The notes under the pieces are model-generated. The model worked only from the letters and a program-made list of their open reading frames with translations. It made no database searches and was not told the DNA's origin. DNA of 47,603 bases, taken from Mesoaciditoga sp. GTDB lineage: Bacteria > Thermotogota > Thermotogae > Mesoaciditogales > Mesoaciditogaceae. Positions 1-9,300 of the stretch are shown piece by piece (the stretch's first letter is position 1; each line of letters starts with the position of its first letter). The stretch covers positions 1-47,603 of the forward strand of contig PNIW01000008.1 of the NCBI GenBank assembly GCA_002878315.1. The letters are read 5' to 3'. A program made the position numbers and the translations under genes.

Positions 1-30
1 ACCCGCTACCTGCTACGTGCCACCCGCTGT
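1..30. repeat. Degenerate GCTAC-rich intergenic sequence
   Basis: The first 30 bases are built from loose variations of a GCTAC(G)TGCCAC theme and are cut by the window edge. Part of the pattern (ACGCGCTAC followed by GGGCCAC) recurs on the minus strand at about 24966-24988, and ACGCGCT recurs at 576-582. This suggests an eroded dispersed intergenic element, but the match is imperfect and only seen by eye. Confidence 0.25.
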
Positions 31-35
31 TTTGG

Positions 36-44
36 TGTTATAAT
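36..44 (+). promoter_or_regulatory. Extended -10 promoter for hicBA
   Basis: TG-T-TATAAT is a perfect extended -10 element. The same ten-base context (GTGTTATAAT) precedes the next operon at 612-621. Initiation about seven bases downstream would fall near base 51, inside the GAGGTG ribosome site of hicB, so the message would have almost no leader. The -35 region cannot be judged and lies in the repeat-like edge sequence. Confidence 0.5.
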
Positions 45-60
45 TAATCGAGGTGGTGTG

Positions 61-309
61 ATGATAACTGAATACATTGAAGAGGCTCTCAAACACGCAA
101 GGTATGAAATGATAAATGATCTTGAGCCATTCTACGGTGAGATTCCGAAACTTAAAGGAGTATGGGCAACAGGTAAGACTCTTGAAGAGTGCAGAAAAAA
201 TTTAAAAGAAACTCTCGAAGAATGGATCGTGTTAAGCATAAAAAATTCTCTTCCTATCCCACCTGTCGGTAAGTACAAAATAGAGATTTCGCAAAAGATA
301 GATGCCTAA
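61..309 (+). CDS. hicB: HicB family antitoxin
   Basis: This small acidic protein (82 residues from this start) matches the HicB antitoxin fold: an N-terminal RNase-H-like region with the motif GEIPKLKGVWATGKTLEECRxNL, then a helix and the PIPP segment typical of these proteins. HicB neutralises the HicA mRNA interferase and usually represses its own operon. I chose ATG at 61 over GTG at 58 because GAGGTG (50-55) then has a five-base spacer; from GTG the spacer would be only two. The gene lies before hicA and overlaps it by eight bases. This antitoxin-first order is the reverse of E. coli hicAB but is common elsewhere. No separate C-terminal DNA-binding domain is visible, so autoregulation would have to use another surface. 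Confidence 0.85.
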   Translation: MITEYIEEALKHARYEMINDLEPFYGEIPKLKGVWATGKTLEECRKNLKETLEEWIVLSIKNSLPIPPVGKYKIEISQKIDA

Positions 310-520
310 GATATCTTCCATATCGAGAAATGAATTGATTTACAAATTAAGAAAATTTGGATTCAAAGGGCCTTATAAAGGAAGTAAACATGCTTTTATG
401 ATAAAAAACACATTAAGGCTTACGATTCCAAACCCTCATAAAGAGGATATTTCATTCGATCTTTTGAAAAGAATTCTCAAACAAGCAGGTATATCTCAAG
501 ACGAATGGTCAAAAATTTAA
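302..520 (+). CDS. hicA: HicA family mRNA interferase toxin
   Basis: The 72-residue product is a typical HicA toxin with a double-stranded-RNA-binding-like fold. The catalytic His lies in the segment GSKHAFM (about residues 28-34), followed by the characteristic strand TIPNPHKEDIS and a C-terminal helix of the form LLKRILKQAGIS. HicA cleaves mRNA when its HicB partner is lost. The ATG lies inside the end of hicB, so the two are translationally coupled. The reading frame is full length and the active-site His is present, so the module looks functional. Nothing else in the window appears tied to it, and it reads as a stand-alone chromosomal module. Confidence 0.88.
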   Translation: MPKISSISRNELIYKLRKFGFKGPYKGSKHAFMIKNTLRLTIPNPHKEDISFDLLKRILKQAGISQDEWSKI

Positions 521-524
521 CACC

Positions 525-545
525 AACAATTCGGCGTTGTTTTTT
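525..545 (+). terminator. Weak intrinsic terminator after hicA
   Basis: AACAA (525-529) and TTGTT (537-541) flank a seven-base loop and run straight into six T residues (540-545). The stem is short and AT-rich, so termination may be partial. The remaining bases to 612 hold no gene; 551-583 contains a sequence resembling part of 24966-25015 in inverse orientation. Confidence 0.4.
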
Positions 546-612
546 ACCATAATTGACTATGTGCCGAAATACCGCCACGCGCTCTTTTATTCTCAATTTT
601 CAATTCTTCCCG

Positions 613-621
613 TGTTATAAT
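613..621 (+). promoter_or_regulatory. Extended -10 promoter of the twelve-gene operon
   Basis: TG-T-TATAAT, identical to the element upstream of hicB. No good -35 hexamer is present at the expected distance (593-598 reads TCAATT), which fits an extended -10 promoter. The start site would be near 628, giving a leader of about 22 bases with GGAGG at 641-645 before ATG at 650. Confidence 0.6.
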
Positions 622-649
622 TAATTGATTTTAGAATTATGGAGGATAT

Positions 650-1423
650 ATGATAGCCGTTATAACAGATCACGGATCGGATGATCTATTTATGGGTGTT
701 TTGAAGGGCAATTTTTCTTATTTGATTCCTAAAGAGGAGATAATAGAAGTTACGCGTCCGATAAATTTCGGAGACTCTTACGTTGCCTCGTGCATAGCCG
801 AACGGCTTGCATGCCATCTTCCGAAATCGACTATTTTTATGATAGTTGTCGACGGCCAGAATGAGAGCGCGAGAAGGCCGATAGGGCTTCGCACTAAGGA
901 TGACAGGATCTTTATAGGCTTTGACAATGGCACCTTTACGCTCCCGATAGAAAGATTTGGCCTGAAACAGATAAGGGAGATAGATGTTCCAAAGGTCAAA
1001 TTCTCTCTTTCTTTTACGAGATCCGTTCTCGATATTTTAATTCCCGTTACGGTCGATCTTTCGAATGGAAGAAATTTTGAGAGTATAGGAAGCATTTACA
1101 TGACATTCTACGATCTCAAACACAAAAAGGCTGAAATTGCCGATGATGGAATAAGAGGAGAGATCTCTTTTGTAAATGAGCGCGGGGATATTTCTACGAA
1201 TATACCTTTCGATTATCTTGAAAAGATGGGCCTTTCCCAGGAGGATAAACTTAGGGTCAACGGAAAGCCATCGAGTATATCTCTTGACAGAAGGGCCGGA
1301 CGGAAGAATGAACTTATCGTCTGCGAGGGACTGGGCGGGTATGTTGAAATAACTTCGCGATATTTGAGGGCAGAGGATATTTTAAAACTTCCGCCGAGAT
1401 CAGAGATAGTTTTGGAGGTTTGA
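650..1423 (+). CDS. SAM hydrolase / hydroxide adenosyltransferase-like protein (DUF62)
   Basis: The 257-residue protein resembles the DUF62 family, whose members split S-adenosylmethionine into adenosine and methionine with an activated water. The N-terminal TDxGxxD segment (residues 6-11), the conserved Asp of the VVD motif (D68) and the FDNG motif (91-94) are recognisable, and RRPI (75-78) follows as in the family. The usual DPGVG stretch after VVD is replaced by DGQNE, so substrate handling may differ. The C-terminal half is the expected small beta domain. It is the first gene of a long operon, and the sensor kinase begins three bases after its stop. Family membership is fairly secure; activity is inferred. 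Confidence 0.72.
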   Translation: MIAVITDHGSDDLFMGVLKGNFSYLIPKEEIIEVTRPINFGDSYVASCIAERLACHLPKSTIFMIVVDGQNESARRPIGLRTKDDRIFIGFDNGTFTLPIERFGLKQIREIDVPKVKFSLSFTRSVLDILIPVTVDLSNGRNFESIGSIYMTFYDLKHKKAEIADDGIRGEISFVNERGDISTNIPFDYLEKMGLSQEDKLRVNGKPSSISLDRRAGRKNELIVCEGLGGYVEITSRYLRAEDILKLPPRSEIVLEV

Positions 1424-1426
1424 ACT

Positions 1427-2776
1427 TTGAAGATATGGCCATTTTCGAGAAGTGAAAGTTCGACCACCTATGGCACGGTTATCTCGATCTTTCTAATGGC
1501 TTTGATAGGTTTCATAGAGGTTTTCATTTACGTGCTTTTTTACCCTCCGCCTCTTCAGTACTGGCTTATAATGATCTCGATGGATCTCGTCATCTATTTT
1601 GCCTCCTCTATCTTTCTTTTTCAATTTTTGAGCGAACCTTTGATTCAACTTCTAAACAGGGTAAAACATACATCTATAACTCTCAATCCGGTCCCTCAAA
1701 AGGGACTGAGAGGCGAGTTTGGAGAGATTTTGAGAGACGTTGACAGGCTTGCCGAGACTTTGAAGAGGGAAAGAGAGGGTTTGCTCGAGACTTACAGCGA
1801 ATACAGAAATATAGTCGAATCTTTGGATGAAGGCATTCTTACCGTCGATGAGAATAAGGATATAGCGACCATGAACAAGGGCCTCGAGAAGATCTTTTCG
1901 ACAACCCGAAGCCAGTGGAAGGGAAGGCAGTTTGAGGAATTTTTGCGCTTCTACGGCATCATCATCGATGAGACCAAAAATGTCGTAAGGGTTAAGACCC
2001 TCGACAAAAGACTTATCTTTCAGGAAATACCGATGAATACCTCTCATTCTTTGATGCTTTACATCTTCGAGGATATAACGACCCTTTCAAATCTTGAAAA
2101 GGCCCTCGGTAGGGCCGAGCAACTCGCCCTTCTCGGAAAGATGACAGCCTCTATAGCCCACGAGATAAAGACTCCTCTTGCGTCTATGAAACTCTCGGTC
2201 CAGCTTTTGAAAAAGCAGAGTCCGGGAATTTCAGAGGAAGCGCGCGAAACTCTTGATATTCTCGAAAAGGAAATAAGAAGGCTTGAAGAGAGATCGATGC
2301 AATTTCTGACATTTTCAAAGACCACATACGATCTGAAGATTCTTAACGTTGTGGATGTTTTGGAGGAATCAATAAAACTCGCGCGGATAAGGGCAAGAGA
2401 GAGAGGAATATCTATTGAATTGACAAAGTTAGCAGATAAACTTATTATCGAAGGGGACGACAACGCGCTCAATTCGGCCTTTTTGAATGTTTTAGTCAAT
2501 GCGATGGATGCGTCGAATGAAAATGAAAAGATAGAGGTCAAAATCGAGAAGGTTAGAAATTACGCGCTTATTACCTTTACAGATCACGGAAGCGGGATTC
2601 CGCCGGATTACATGGATTATCTTTTCGAACCTTTTTTCACTCTGAAGGCCAATGGAACGGGCCTTGGCATGAGCATAGTCAGAAGGGTTGTAAATTCTCA
2701 CGGTGGCAAAGTGGAGGTCAAAAGTCAGAAGGAAGTTGGCACAAGCATTGTTATAAGGCTGCCGCTTTCGAGGTGA
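1427..2776 (+). CDS. Membrane sensor histidine kinase with PAS domain
   Basis: This is an NtrB/AtoS-like sensor kinase of 449 residues. Two hydrophobic segments (about 15-38 and 43-67) with almost no loop between them anchor it, so it has no sizeable external sensor. A linker and a PAS-like domain (about 112-215) follow. The HisKA H-box is AHEIKTPLASM with phospho-acceptor His245. The ATPase domain carries the N box (NVLVNAMDAS), DHGSGIP, an FEPFF box and GTGLGMSIV. It starts at TTG 1427, with GGAGG at 1414-1418 giving an eight-base spacer. The next gene is its cognate regulator. The signal is probably cytoplasmic or membrane-borne and cannot be named from sequence. Confidence 0.88.
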   Translation: MKIWPFSRSESSTTYGTVISIFLMALIGFIEVFIYVLFYPPPLQYWLIMISMDLVIYFASSIFLFQFLSEPLIQLLNRVKHTSITLNPVPQKGLRGEFGEILRDVDRLAETLKREREGLLETYSEYRNIVESLDEGILTVDENKDIATMNKGLEKIFSTTRSQWKGRQFEEFLRFYGIIIDETKNVVRVKTLDKRLIFQEIPMNTSHSLMLYIFEDITTLSNLEKALGRAEQLALLGKMTASIAHEIKTPLASMKLSVQLLKKQSPGISEEARETLDILEKEIRRLEERSMQFLTFSKTTYDLKILNVVDVLEESIKLARIRARERGISIELTKLADKLIIEGDDNALNSAFLNVLVNAMDASNENEKIEVKIEKVRNYALITFTDHGSGIPPDYMDYLFEPFFTLKANGTGLGMSIVRRVVNSHGGKVEVKSQKEVGTSIVIRLPLSR

Positions 2777-2780
2777 TTTT

Positions 2781-4112
2781 ATGGCTAAAATTCTCGTTGT
2801 CGAAGACGATTTGAGCCTTAACAAACTCGTTTCGAGGTCTCTCGATCTCGATGGTCATTCTGTCAAAAGCGTCAAGACAAAATCGGAAGCCTTGAAAGAG
2901 ATCGAGAGCAATTCTTATGATCTTGTACTCCTCGATCTTATGCTTCCAGACGGAAACGGAATGGATCTTATCGAAAGAATGGTAAGAGAATCGGCCGTTA
3001 TAGTGATAAGCGCCCACGCGGATGTCAATATGGCCGTTAAGGCCGTCCAGATGGGAGCATTCAATTTCATTCCAAAACCATTTGAACTTGAAAATCTGAC
3101 GATAGAGGTAAACCGTGCCATCGAAGCGAGAAGTCTAAAACTTGAAAATATCTCCTTAAAACTTCCGACAAAGATAATAGGCGAGAGCCCATCCATAAGA
3201 AAGTTGAGGGACATGATCCAGATCGTCGCATCAAGAGATGTGCCGGTCTTTATAACTGGCGAATCTGGAACGGGAAAGGAACTTGTCGCCAGATCTATCT
3301 GGGAGTTAAGCGCGAGATCAAAAAGTTCCTTTGTTGCCGTTAACTGCGGGGCAATTCCCGAGGAACTTTTCGAATCCGAACTTTTTGGATACGAGCGCGG
3401 AGCATTTACCGGCGCGACCACATCAAAGCCAGGAAAATTTGAGATGGCCGATGGCGGAGTTATCTTTCTCGATGAGATAGGGGAATTGCCAAAGAATGTT
3501 CAGGTCAAGTTATTGCGCGTTCTCGAAAATTCGGAGATCGAAAGGTTAGGTGGCGTCGATCCGATACGCATAAATGTGCGCGTTCTTTCGGCGACAAACA
3601 GGAATATCGAAGAAGAGGTCAAGGCCGGAAACTTCAGAGATGATCTTTATTACAGGATAAATGTCGTAAGGATAGAGGTGCCTCCGCTAAGAGACAGGAT
3701 GGAGGACGTGCCAATTTTAGCCGATTATTTTGCAAAACTTTATTCAAAGCAAATGCAGGTAGAGTACAAGCCATTTTCTCAAAAGGCTTTGAATTTTTTG
3801 AAATCTTATCCATTTCCGGGGAATATAAGGGAATTGCAAAATATAGTTAAATCCGCGCTTATATTCGCAAGGGGTAAAGAAATAGAGATAGATGATCTTT
3901 CAAACCAGATCCAGGACGTGGAAAAAAATTATGTGAAGATCCAGATAGGAGAAAGTTTGGAGTCGGCCGAGAGAAAGATAATCGAGGCGACATTGGAGTA
4001 TTTCAACGGGAATAAAACCCAGGCCGCTAAGGCTTTGAATATAGGGCTTAGCACTTTGCACAATAAACTCAATCAGTGGAGGGAAAACAATGAAGATCAA
4101 AGTTCTGGATAA
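2781..4112 (+). CDS. Sigma-54-dependent NtrC-type response regulator
   Basis: The 443-residue protein has three domains. The receiver (1-120) has acidic residues D9 and D10, phospho-acceptor D52 and conserved K99. The AAA+ domain has Walker A GESGTGKE (160-167), an intact GAFTGA loop (207-212) that contacts sigma-54, and Walker B ending in D231-E232. A C-terminal Fis-type helix-turn-helix (about 395-435) includes [16 protein letters not shown]. It should activate RpoN-dependent promoters when phosphorylated by the preceding kinase. The stop lies 23 bases inside thyX, so the regulator and thymidylate synthase are translated in overlap. The intact GAFTGA predicts that the genome encodes RpoN. 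Target promoters are not evident in this window. Confidence 0.9.
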   Translation: MAKILVVEDDLSLNKLVSRSLDLDGHSVKSVKTKSEALKEIESNSYDLVLLDLMLPDGNGMDLIERMVRESAVIVISAHADVNMAVKAVQMGAFNFIPKPFELENLTIEVNRAIEARSLKLENISLKLPTKIIGESPSIRKLRDMIQIVASRDVPVFITGESGTGKELVARSIWELSARSKSSFVAVNCGAIPEELFESELFGYERGAFTGATTSKPGKFEMADGGVIFLDEIGELPKNVQVKLLRVLENSEIERLGGVDPIRINVRVLSATNRNIEEEVKAGNFRDDLYYRINVVRIEVPPLRDRMEDVPILADYFAKLYSKQMQVEYKPFSQKALNFLKSYPFPGNIRELQNIVKSALIFARGKEIEIDDLSNQIQDVEKNYVKIQIGESLESAERKIIEATLEYFNGNKTQAAKALNIGLSTLHNKLNQWRENNEDQSSG

Positions 4113-4713
4113 AGGCTATGTCGAGATGGTAGATCTTCTTGGAGGAGATATGGCCGCTGTGAGGGCGGCAAGAATTTCGTACATGTCTAAATCCGATCCG
4201 CAAAGGGATGAAAAACTCATAGATCTTCTTGCCAGACTCGGCCATGAATCTCCGTTTGAGCATATAGTCTTTACGTTCTACATAAAAGCGCCGATCTTTG
4301 TGGCCCGCCAATGGATGCGCCACAGAATCGCGAGCATCAACGAAAGATCGGGAAGATTCACAGAGTTCGGAGAGGAGTTCTACATTCCCGATTCTCAAAG
4401 GAGCGACGGCAGCGCGGATAAGATGCGCGAGTCTATGGAAGAGTCCTTTCGAGTTTACAGGGAATTGATTTCAAACGGCGTAAAAAAGGAGGTTGCGAGA
4501 ATGGTTTTGCCTCTAAGCCTTTACACCGAATGGTACTGGACTGTAAACGCGAGAAGCCTTATGAATTTTCTGAATCAAAGGGCAGACTCGCACGCCCAAT
4601 ATGAGATCCAAAGGTACGCGATCGCCGTTGCCGAATGTTTTAAGAATGCCTGCCCTCTCACATACAATGCTTTTTTAAAGCATATTTACAGGGGAAATTT
4701 ACTGGAGGTCTGA
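4090..4713 (+). CDS. thyX: Flavin-dependent thymidylate synthase ThyX
   Basis: ThyX makes dTMP from dUMP using methylene-tetrahydrofolate, FAD and NADPH, replacing ThyA. The diagnostic motif RHRxxSxNExSxR is perfect at residues 77-89 ([13 protein letters not shown]), and the length of 207 residues is usual for a ThyX. The start ATG lies within the end of the response regulator gene, with GGAGG about ten bases upstream. The C-terminal half contains the expected RxxLPxxxYTEWYWTxNARSL-type segment that helps bind nucleotide and flavin. rnc begins two bases after the stop. There is no sign of truncation. Confidence 0.95.
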   Translation: MKIKVLDKGYVEMVDLLGGDMAAVRAARISYMSKSDPQRDEKLIDLLARLGHESPFEHIVFTFYIKAPIFVARQWMRHRIASINERSGRFTEFGEEFYIPDSQRSDGSADKMRESMEESFRVYRELISNGVKKEVARMVLPLSLYTEWYWTVNARSLMNFLNQRADSHAQYEIQRYAIAVAECFKNACPLTYNAFLKHIYRGNLLEV

Positions 4714-4715
4714 TT

Positions 4716-5405
4716 TTGGACAGAACGGTTGAAGAGATTTTAAAGATCCTGAACATAAACAAAGAATTGCCCTTTCCCGATCTTTTTATAGTTGCGATAA
4801 CCCACAGTTCTTACGCGAATGAAAACAGGGTTGAATCTTACGAAAGGCTTGAATTTCTCGGCGACGCGCTTGTCGGCCTTGTGATAGCCCACAATGCATT
4901 TGAACTTTTCAAAGATATAAATGAAGGTGAACTCGCGAAGATAAAGGCCATTGTCGGAAGCGCGAAGGTTCTTTCCGAAGTTAGCAAAGAGATAGGGCTT
5001 TCGAAATTCGTCCTCGTTGGTAAAAGTTTGAGTTCGGCCTCGGAGGGAGAACTCGACTCGATCTACGCCGATACCTTTGAATCCGTTATGGCCGCGGTAT
5101 TTTTGAATTTAGGCTTTGATGAGGCAGAAGATATGATATCGCGCTTTTTGAATGAAAAGATATTGGAAGTCGTCGAGAAAAAATTGTTCTTCGATTACAA
5201 GACAGCGCTCCAGGAATACACTCAAAGCAAATTCATGAACCTTCCCGAGTACGTCCTTATCGAGGAAAGCGGCCCTCCGCACAGAAGAAATTATGTATTC
5301 GAAGTCAGGATAAACGGAGAGGTTTACGGCAAAGGTTACGGCAGATCGAAAAAAGAGGCCGAGCAGGTGGCCGCGAAGATGGCCTATGAGAGGTTGAAGG
5401 AATGA
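4716..5405 (+). CDS. rnc: Ribonuclease III
   Basis: RNase III cuts double-stranded RNA in rRNA and mRNA processing. The catalytic signature ERLEFLGDA is at residues 43-51, with metal ligands E46 and D50. The second acidic pair is D110 and E113 in the ADTFESVMAAVF segment. A dsRNA-binding domain (about 157-229) ends with KKEAEQVAAKMAYERL. The length of 229 residues is normal. The start is TTG at 4716, supported by GGAGG at 4704-4708. The last four bases overlap the start of the radical SAM gene (ATGA arrangement). Confidence 0.94.
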   Translation: MDRTVEEILKILNINKELPFPDLFIVAITHSSYANENRVESYERLEFLGDALVGLVIAHNAFELFKDINEGELAKIKAIVGSAKVLSEVSKEIGLSKFVLVGKSLSSASEGELDSIYADTFESVMAAVFLNLGFDEAEDMISRFLNEKILEVVEKKLFFDYKTALQEYTQSKFMNLPEYVLIEESGPPHRRNYVFEVRINGEVYGKGYGRSKKEAEQVAAKMAYERLKE

Positions 5406-6373
5406 AGATTATTCCCGTCTTTTTCCCAAATGCAGGGTGCAAGCACAGATGTGTATTTTGCAACGAATGGATGGCAACTATGAAGACCGTCCCCCGATCG
5501 GTGGAGGAGGAGGTAATGAATGCATGTAAACTCTACCACGCCGATAAAGATTCAGAAATTGGCCTTTACGGAGGAACTTTCACGGCAATTGAAAACTGGA
5601 AGGATATTTTAAAGACAGTCCACGATCTGGCTTTAAAAATCGGTGTGAAAGGCATAAGGATATCGACAAGGCCGGACGAGATAAATGATGTGGATTTTCT
5701 AATCGAAAACGGGGTAATTCACGTTGAAATAGGGGCGCAATCGATGGTTGATAGGGTCCTTGAGGCGTCAAAGAGAAACCATACTGCCGGAGATGTTGCC
5801 ATTGCGGCAAAAAGGCTGAAAGAGGCCGGAATAAAGGTATCGATCCATCTTATGACCGGACTTCCCGAAGATTCAAAAAAGGACGATCTCTTTTCTGCCT
5901 TCGAGGTTGCCAAACTCCGCCCTGATAGCGTAAGAATCCATCCAACGCTTGTTTTGAAGAATACCGAACTTGAAAAGTTTTTTCTTTCTAAAACTTATCG
6001 TCCCCAAACTCTCGACGATGCCGTCGATGTTGTGTCCGATATGATAACCATATTCAAAAATGATAAAATACAGATAGAAAGAATCGGAATGTATCAGGAT
6101 AGAGAAACCATTTTAAATGTTGTGGCGGGGCCTTACCATCCTGCCTTCGGAGAAATGGCCTTATCGGCTATGTACAAAAAGTTCATAGATTCAACGGGAG
6201 CCGTGAAGGTATGCGGGCCGAAAAATTTGAGATCTCAGATAATCGGAAGAAATAAAGCGAAGATACCGTTTGAGGAGAATAATGATGTCTGCGTCATCGC
6301 CGGCGATCAAAGGATTTATTTTAACGATTGGGCCGGACTTTACGTGTCAAAACTCAGGGAGTTGATCGGGTGA
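5402..6373 (+). CDS. Elp3-like radical SAM protein without acetyltransferase domain
   Basis: The N-terminus carries the radical SAM cluster motif CxxxCxxC at C13, C17 and C20. A GGTFTA segment (SAM contact) and a TIM-barrel body resembling the Elp3/YhcC class follow. Members transfer or generate 5'-deoxyadenosyl radicals, often on tRNA. With 323 residues it lacks the GNAT acetyltransferase half of true Elp3, so an Elp3 reaction should not be assumed. It sits between rnc and smc, overlapping both by four bases, which puts it in a conserved-looking housekeeping run. Substrate unknown. Confidence 0.78.
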   Translation: MKIIPVFFPNAGCKHRCVFCNEWMATMKTVPRSVEEEVMNACKLYHADKDSEIGLYGGTFTAIENWKDILKTVHDLALKIGVKGIRISTRPDEINDVDFLIENGVIHVEIGAQSMVDRVLEASKRNHTAGDVAIAAKRLKEAGIKVSIHLMTGLPEDSKKDDLFSAFEVAKLRPDSVRIHPTLVLKNTELEKFFLSKTYRPQTLDDAVDVVSDMITIFKNDKIQIERIGMYQDRETILNVVAGPYHPAFGEMALSAMYKKFIDSTGAVKVCGPKNLRSQIIGRNKAKIPFEENNDVCVIAGDQRIYFNDWAGLYVSKLRELIG

Positions 6374-9300
6374 GACTTGTAAGGCTTGAAATAGAAGGGT
6401 TTAAATCCTTTGGAACACATGTGAGTTTTGAGATAAAAAACGGGATAGTTTCAATAGTCGGTCCGAATGGATCCGGAAAGTCGAATATCGTCGATGCGAT
6501 AAGATGGCTTTTTGGAGAAAGGGCCAATTCCAAGTTGAGAATGTCCGAGACCGCGGATGTGCTGTATTATGGATCCAATTCCATAAAGAAGGCCGAAAGG
6601 GCGCAGGTAAAGGCTGTATTTGAAGAGGATGGAAAAGAGATCTCCGTCGAGAGAATCTACCAGTCAGACGGTAAAAATGTCTATTTACTTAACGGTTCTG
6701 CCGCAAGGCTTAAGGATATAGAGGAACTTTTCTTTGGGACAGGAACCGGCAAGGATTTTTATTCGATAGTCGGTCAGGGAGAGATATCGAATCTTGTCAA
6801 TTCCTCTCCGATCCAGATAAAGACTCTTGTAGAAGAAGCGGCCGGAGTCCTGATATACAAAGAGAGGAAGAATGAGGCTCTCGCGAAATTGAAGGAAGTA
6901 AGCGAAAATCTCGATCAACTCAAGGTCGTTATGGACGAGGTAGAGCACACGATGAGATCTTTAAACCTTAAAGCAAAGAGGGCCCAGAAGTACAAAGAAT
7001 ACGAAGAGACGATAAATGAAAGAAAAAGAAGGTATTTTGGCCATCTTTTGAGTGTTTATTACAAAAGGCAAGAGGAGATCAAATCCAAAATCAGCGAATA
7101 CACTCAAAAGATAGAGGAAAGCCAAAGGGAACTTTTCAGTCTTGAGGTTGAAGGATCGAAATTGAGGGAGTATTCATCGAGCGCCCAGGAGGATATAAAC
7201 AAATTCGAAAGCGAGATGGAAAGTTACAGACAGAGGGAAAGAACGCTTTCCGATCTTAAAGATTCAACGTCATCGGCACTGTCGGAATTGAGATCTTCCT
7301 ACGTCGAGAACGGAACAAAAAAGGATGGAATGAAGGCCGAGGTGGAAAGACACCAGACGAGGCTTGAGGAGTTAAACAGGCTAATTTCAAGCCTTAAATC
7401 AGAAGAAGATGAGATTTCGCGCAAACTTTCTGATGCCCAGCAACGGTACAATTCCATCACCGAGGAGATAAGCAAGGATCAAAAAAAGAGAGCCGCGATA
7501 GAAAGCAAGATATCCGAACTCACAAAGGAGAGAAATTCAAAAGAGGTTGAAAGATCGAAGGCATTCGAAAATTACAAAGATCTTGATCAAAGAATAAATG
7601 TTTTAAATGCCCAGATAGAAGAGAAAAAAGCGTCGGCCTCGAGGTTGCAGGAAGATCTCGATAAGTTCTCAAAGGAAGAGTCTGAATTTCTGTCGAGCGT
7701 AGAGTATAAAAACAAAAAACTGCAGGAGATAGACGAGGAAAGAAGAAAACTCGAGGACGGCGCAAAGAATCTCCGCCAGAGGAAGAATATGATCTCTTCG
7801 AAGATCTTTGAATTAAAATCGAGGTACGACCTGCTTTCGAGTAGCATTGAAAGTTATGCCGGATATTCAAATGCGACAAGAAGCGTCATGAACGCAAAGA
7901 TAGACGGAGTTGTCGACGTTGTCGCGAATATGATAAATGTGCCGGCAGACATTGAAGTTGCCGTCTCAGTCCTTCTCGGCAACAGAGTCCAGAATGTGGT
8001 CGTCAAAAATTCAGACGTGGCCAAAAGATGCGTTGAATTTCTGAAAGCAAACGATGCCGGGCGAACAACCTTTATTCCCCTCGATATGATAGACATGAGA
8101 GAGCCCACGATTCAGCCATCGGTGCTTTCATTTAAAGGAGTCGTCGGCTATGCCTTTAAACTCGTCAAAGGGATAAAAGGGTATGAAAATCTTGTGAACT
8201 TTCTTTTTGGATCCGACCTTATCGTCAGGACTCTGGATGATGCCATAGCGTTGAGGGATCATTTTAACTTCAAATACAGAATCGTGAGTTTGGAAGGCGA
8301 GATAATAGCGCAATCAGGCACAATAACGGGCGGAAGCCTTGAAAGATCTGAAAGGATCGATCTTATATCTAACAGAAGAATTTTGAAGGAGATGCAGTCG
8401 CAGATACTCGAACTTTCAGAAGAGGCGAAAAAGATAGACGATGAGATAAATCTTTCGGCGCAGAGAATCGAGGATCTTCTCGATGAGAGAAGAAGGATAG
8501 AATCTTCTCTTTTAAAGGAAAATATCTCTCTCAACAATTCGCGCGGAAACAAGAATGCCGTTATCACGAAACTTGCCGAGCTTCAAAGAGAGGTCAACAA
8601 TCTCGAAAAAATGAGATCTGATTATTCTAACAGGATGGAAAGGGATCAAAAGACGATATCAGAAGCCGAAGAGAGAATAAGAAAGATAGATTCGGAACTT
8701 TCAGAACTTGAACTTGTCAAGAAAAACGATTCGACAGAGGACATAAGAAGAAGACAGGAAATGGAGAAGGTCCAGGAAGAGATAATAGATTTGAAGATGA
8801 AGTTGAATTCCGTAAGGGAACGATTCGGCGGATATTCCAGTGAAAAATCAAGGGTCATTGCCAGAATCGAGGAACTCTCCTCTAACATATCGTCCATAGA
8901 ATCCGAAATTCAGCGCACCGTTCAGGAGATGGCATCGAAGGAAGAAAGGTTGAAGAACATAGAGAGAGAACTCGAATCTGTAAGAAGAGACGAGAAAAAT
9001 CTCTTTGAAAAGGCCAAAAACATCAAAGGCGACAGAGAAGAGGTCTTAAAGAAGATGGAGGAGATAGAAAATCTTCTCGCACAAAAAAGAGACGGAATCT
9101 CTTCTTTGAGGGAATCGCTTCATTCCGCGGATGTCGAGAGGGTATCTGTTGAATCTTCGATCAATCAGGCAATGGCAGAATTTCAAAAGTGCAACGGCTC
9201 TCAGGATGACATCATGGAGGTCGACGATCAGACCTTTCAGAATCTCGGCAGCGATATAGAAGAATACGAAAGGAAGATGAAATTTTTAGGACCGGTCGAT

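Noticed and set aside
1-60. CRISPR repeat or insertion-sequence end at the window edge
   Set aside because: The GCTAC-like units are too short and irregular, and no spacer structure, transposase or target duplication is visible.
2737-2752. TGGCAC-N5-TTGTT, a sigma-54-like -24/-12 site just before the response regulator gene
   Set aside because: The invariant GC at -12 reads GT, the site is inside the kinase coding sequence, and close matches occur by chance.
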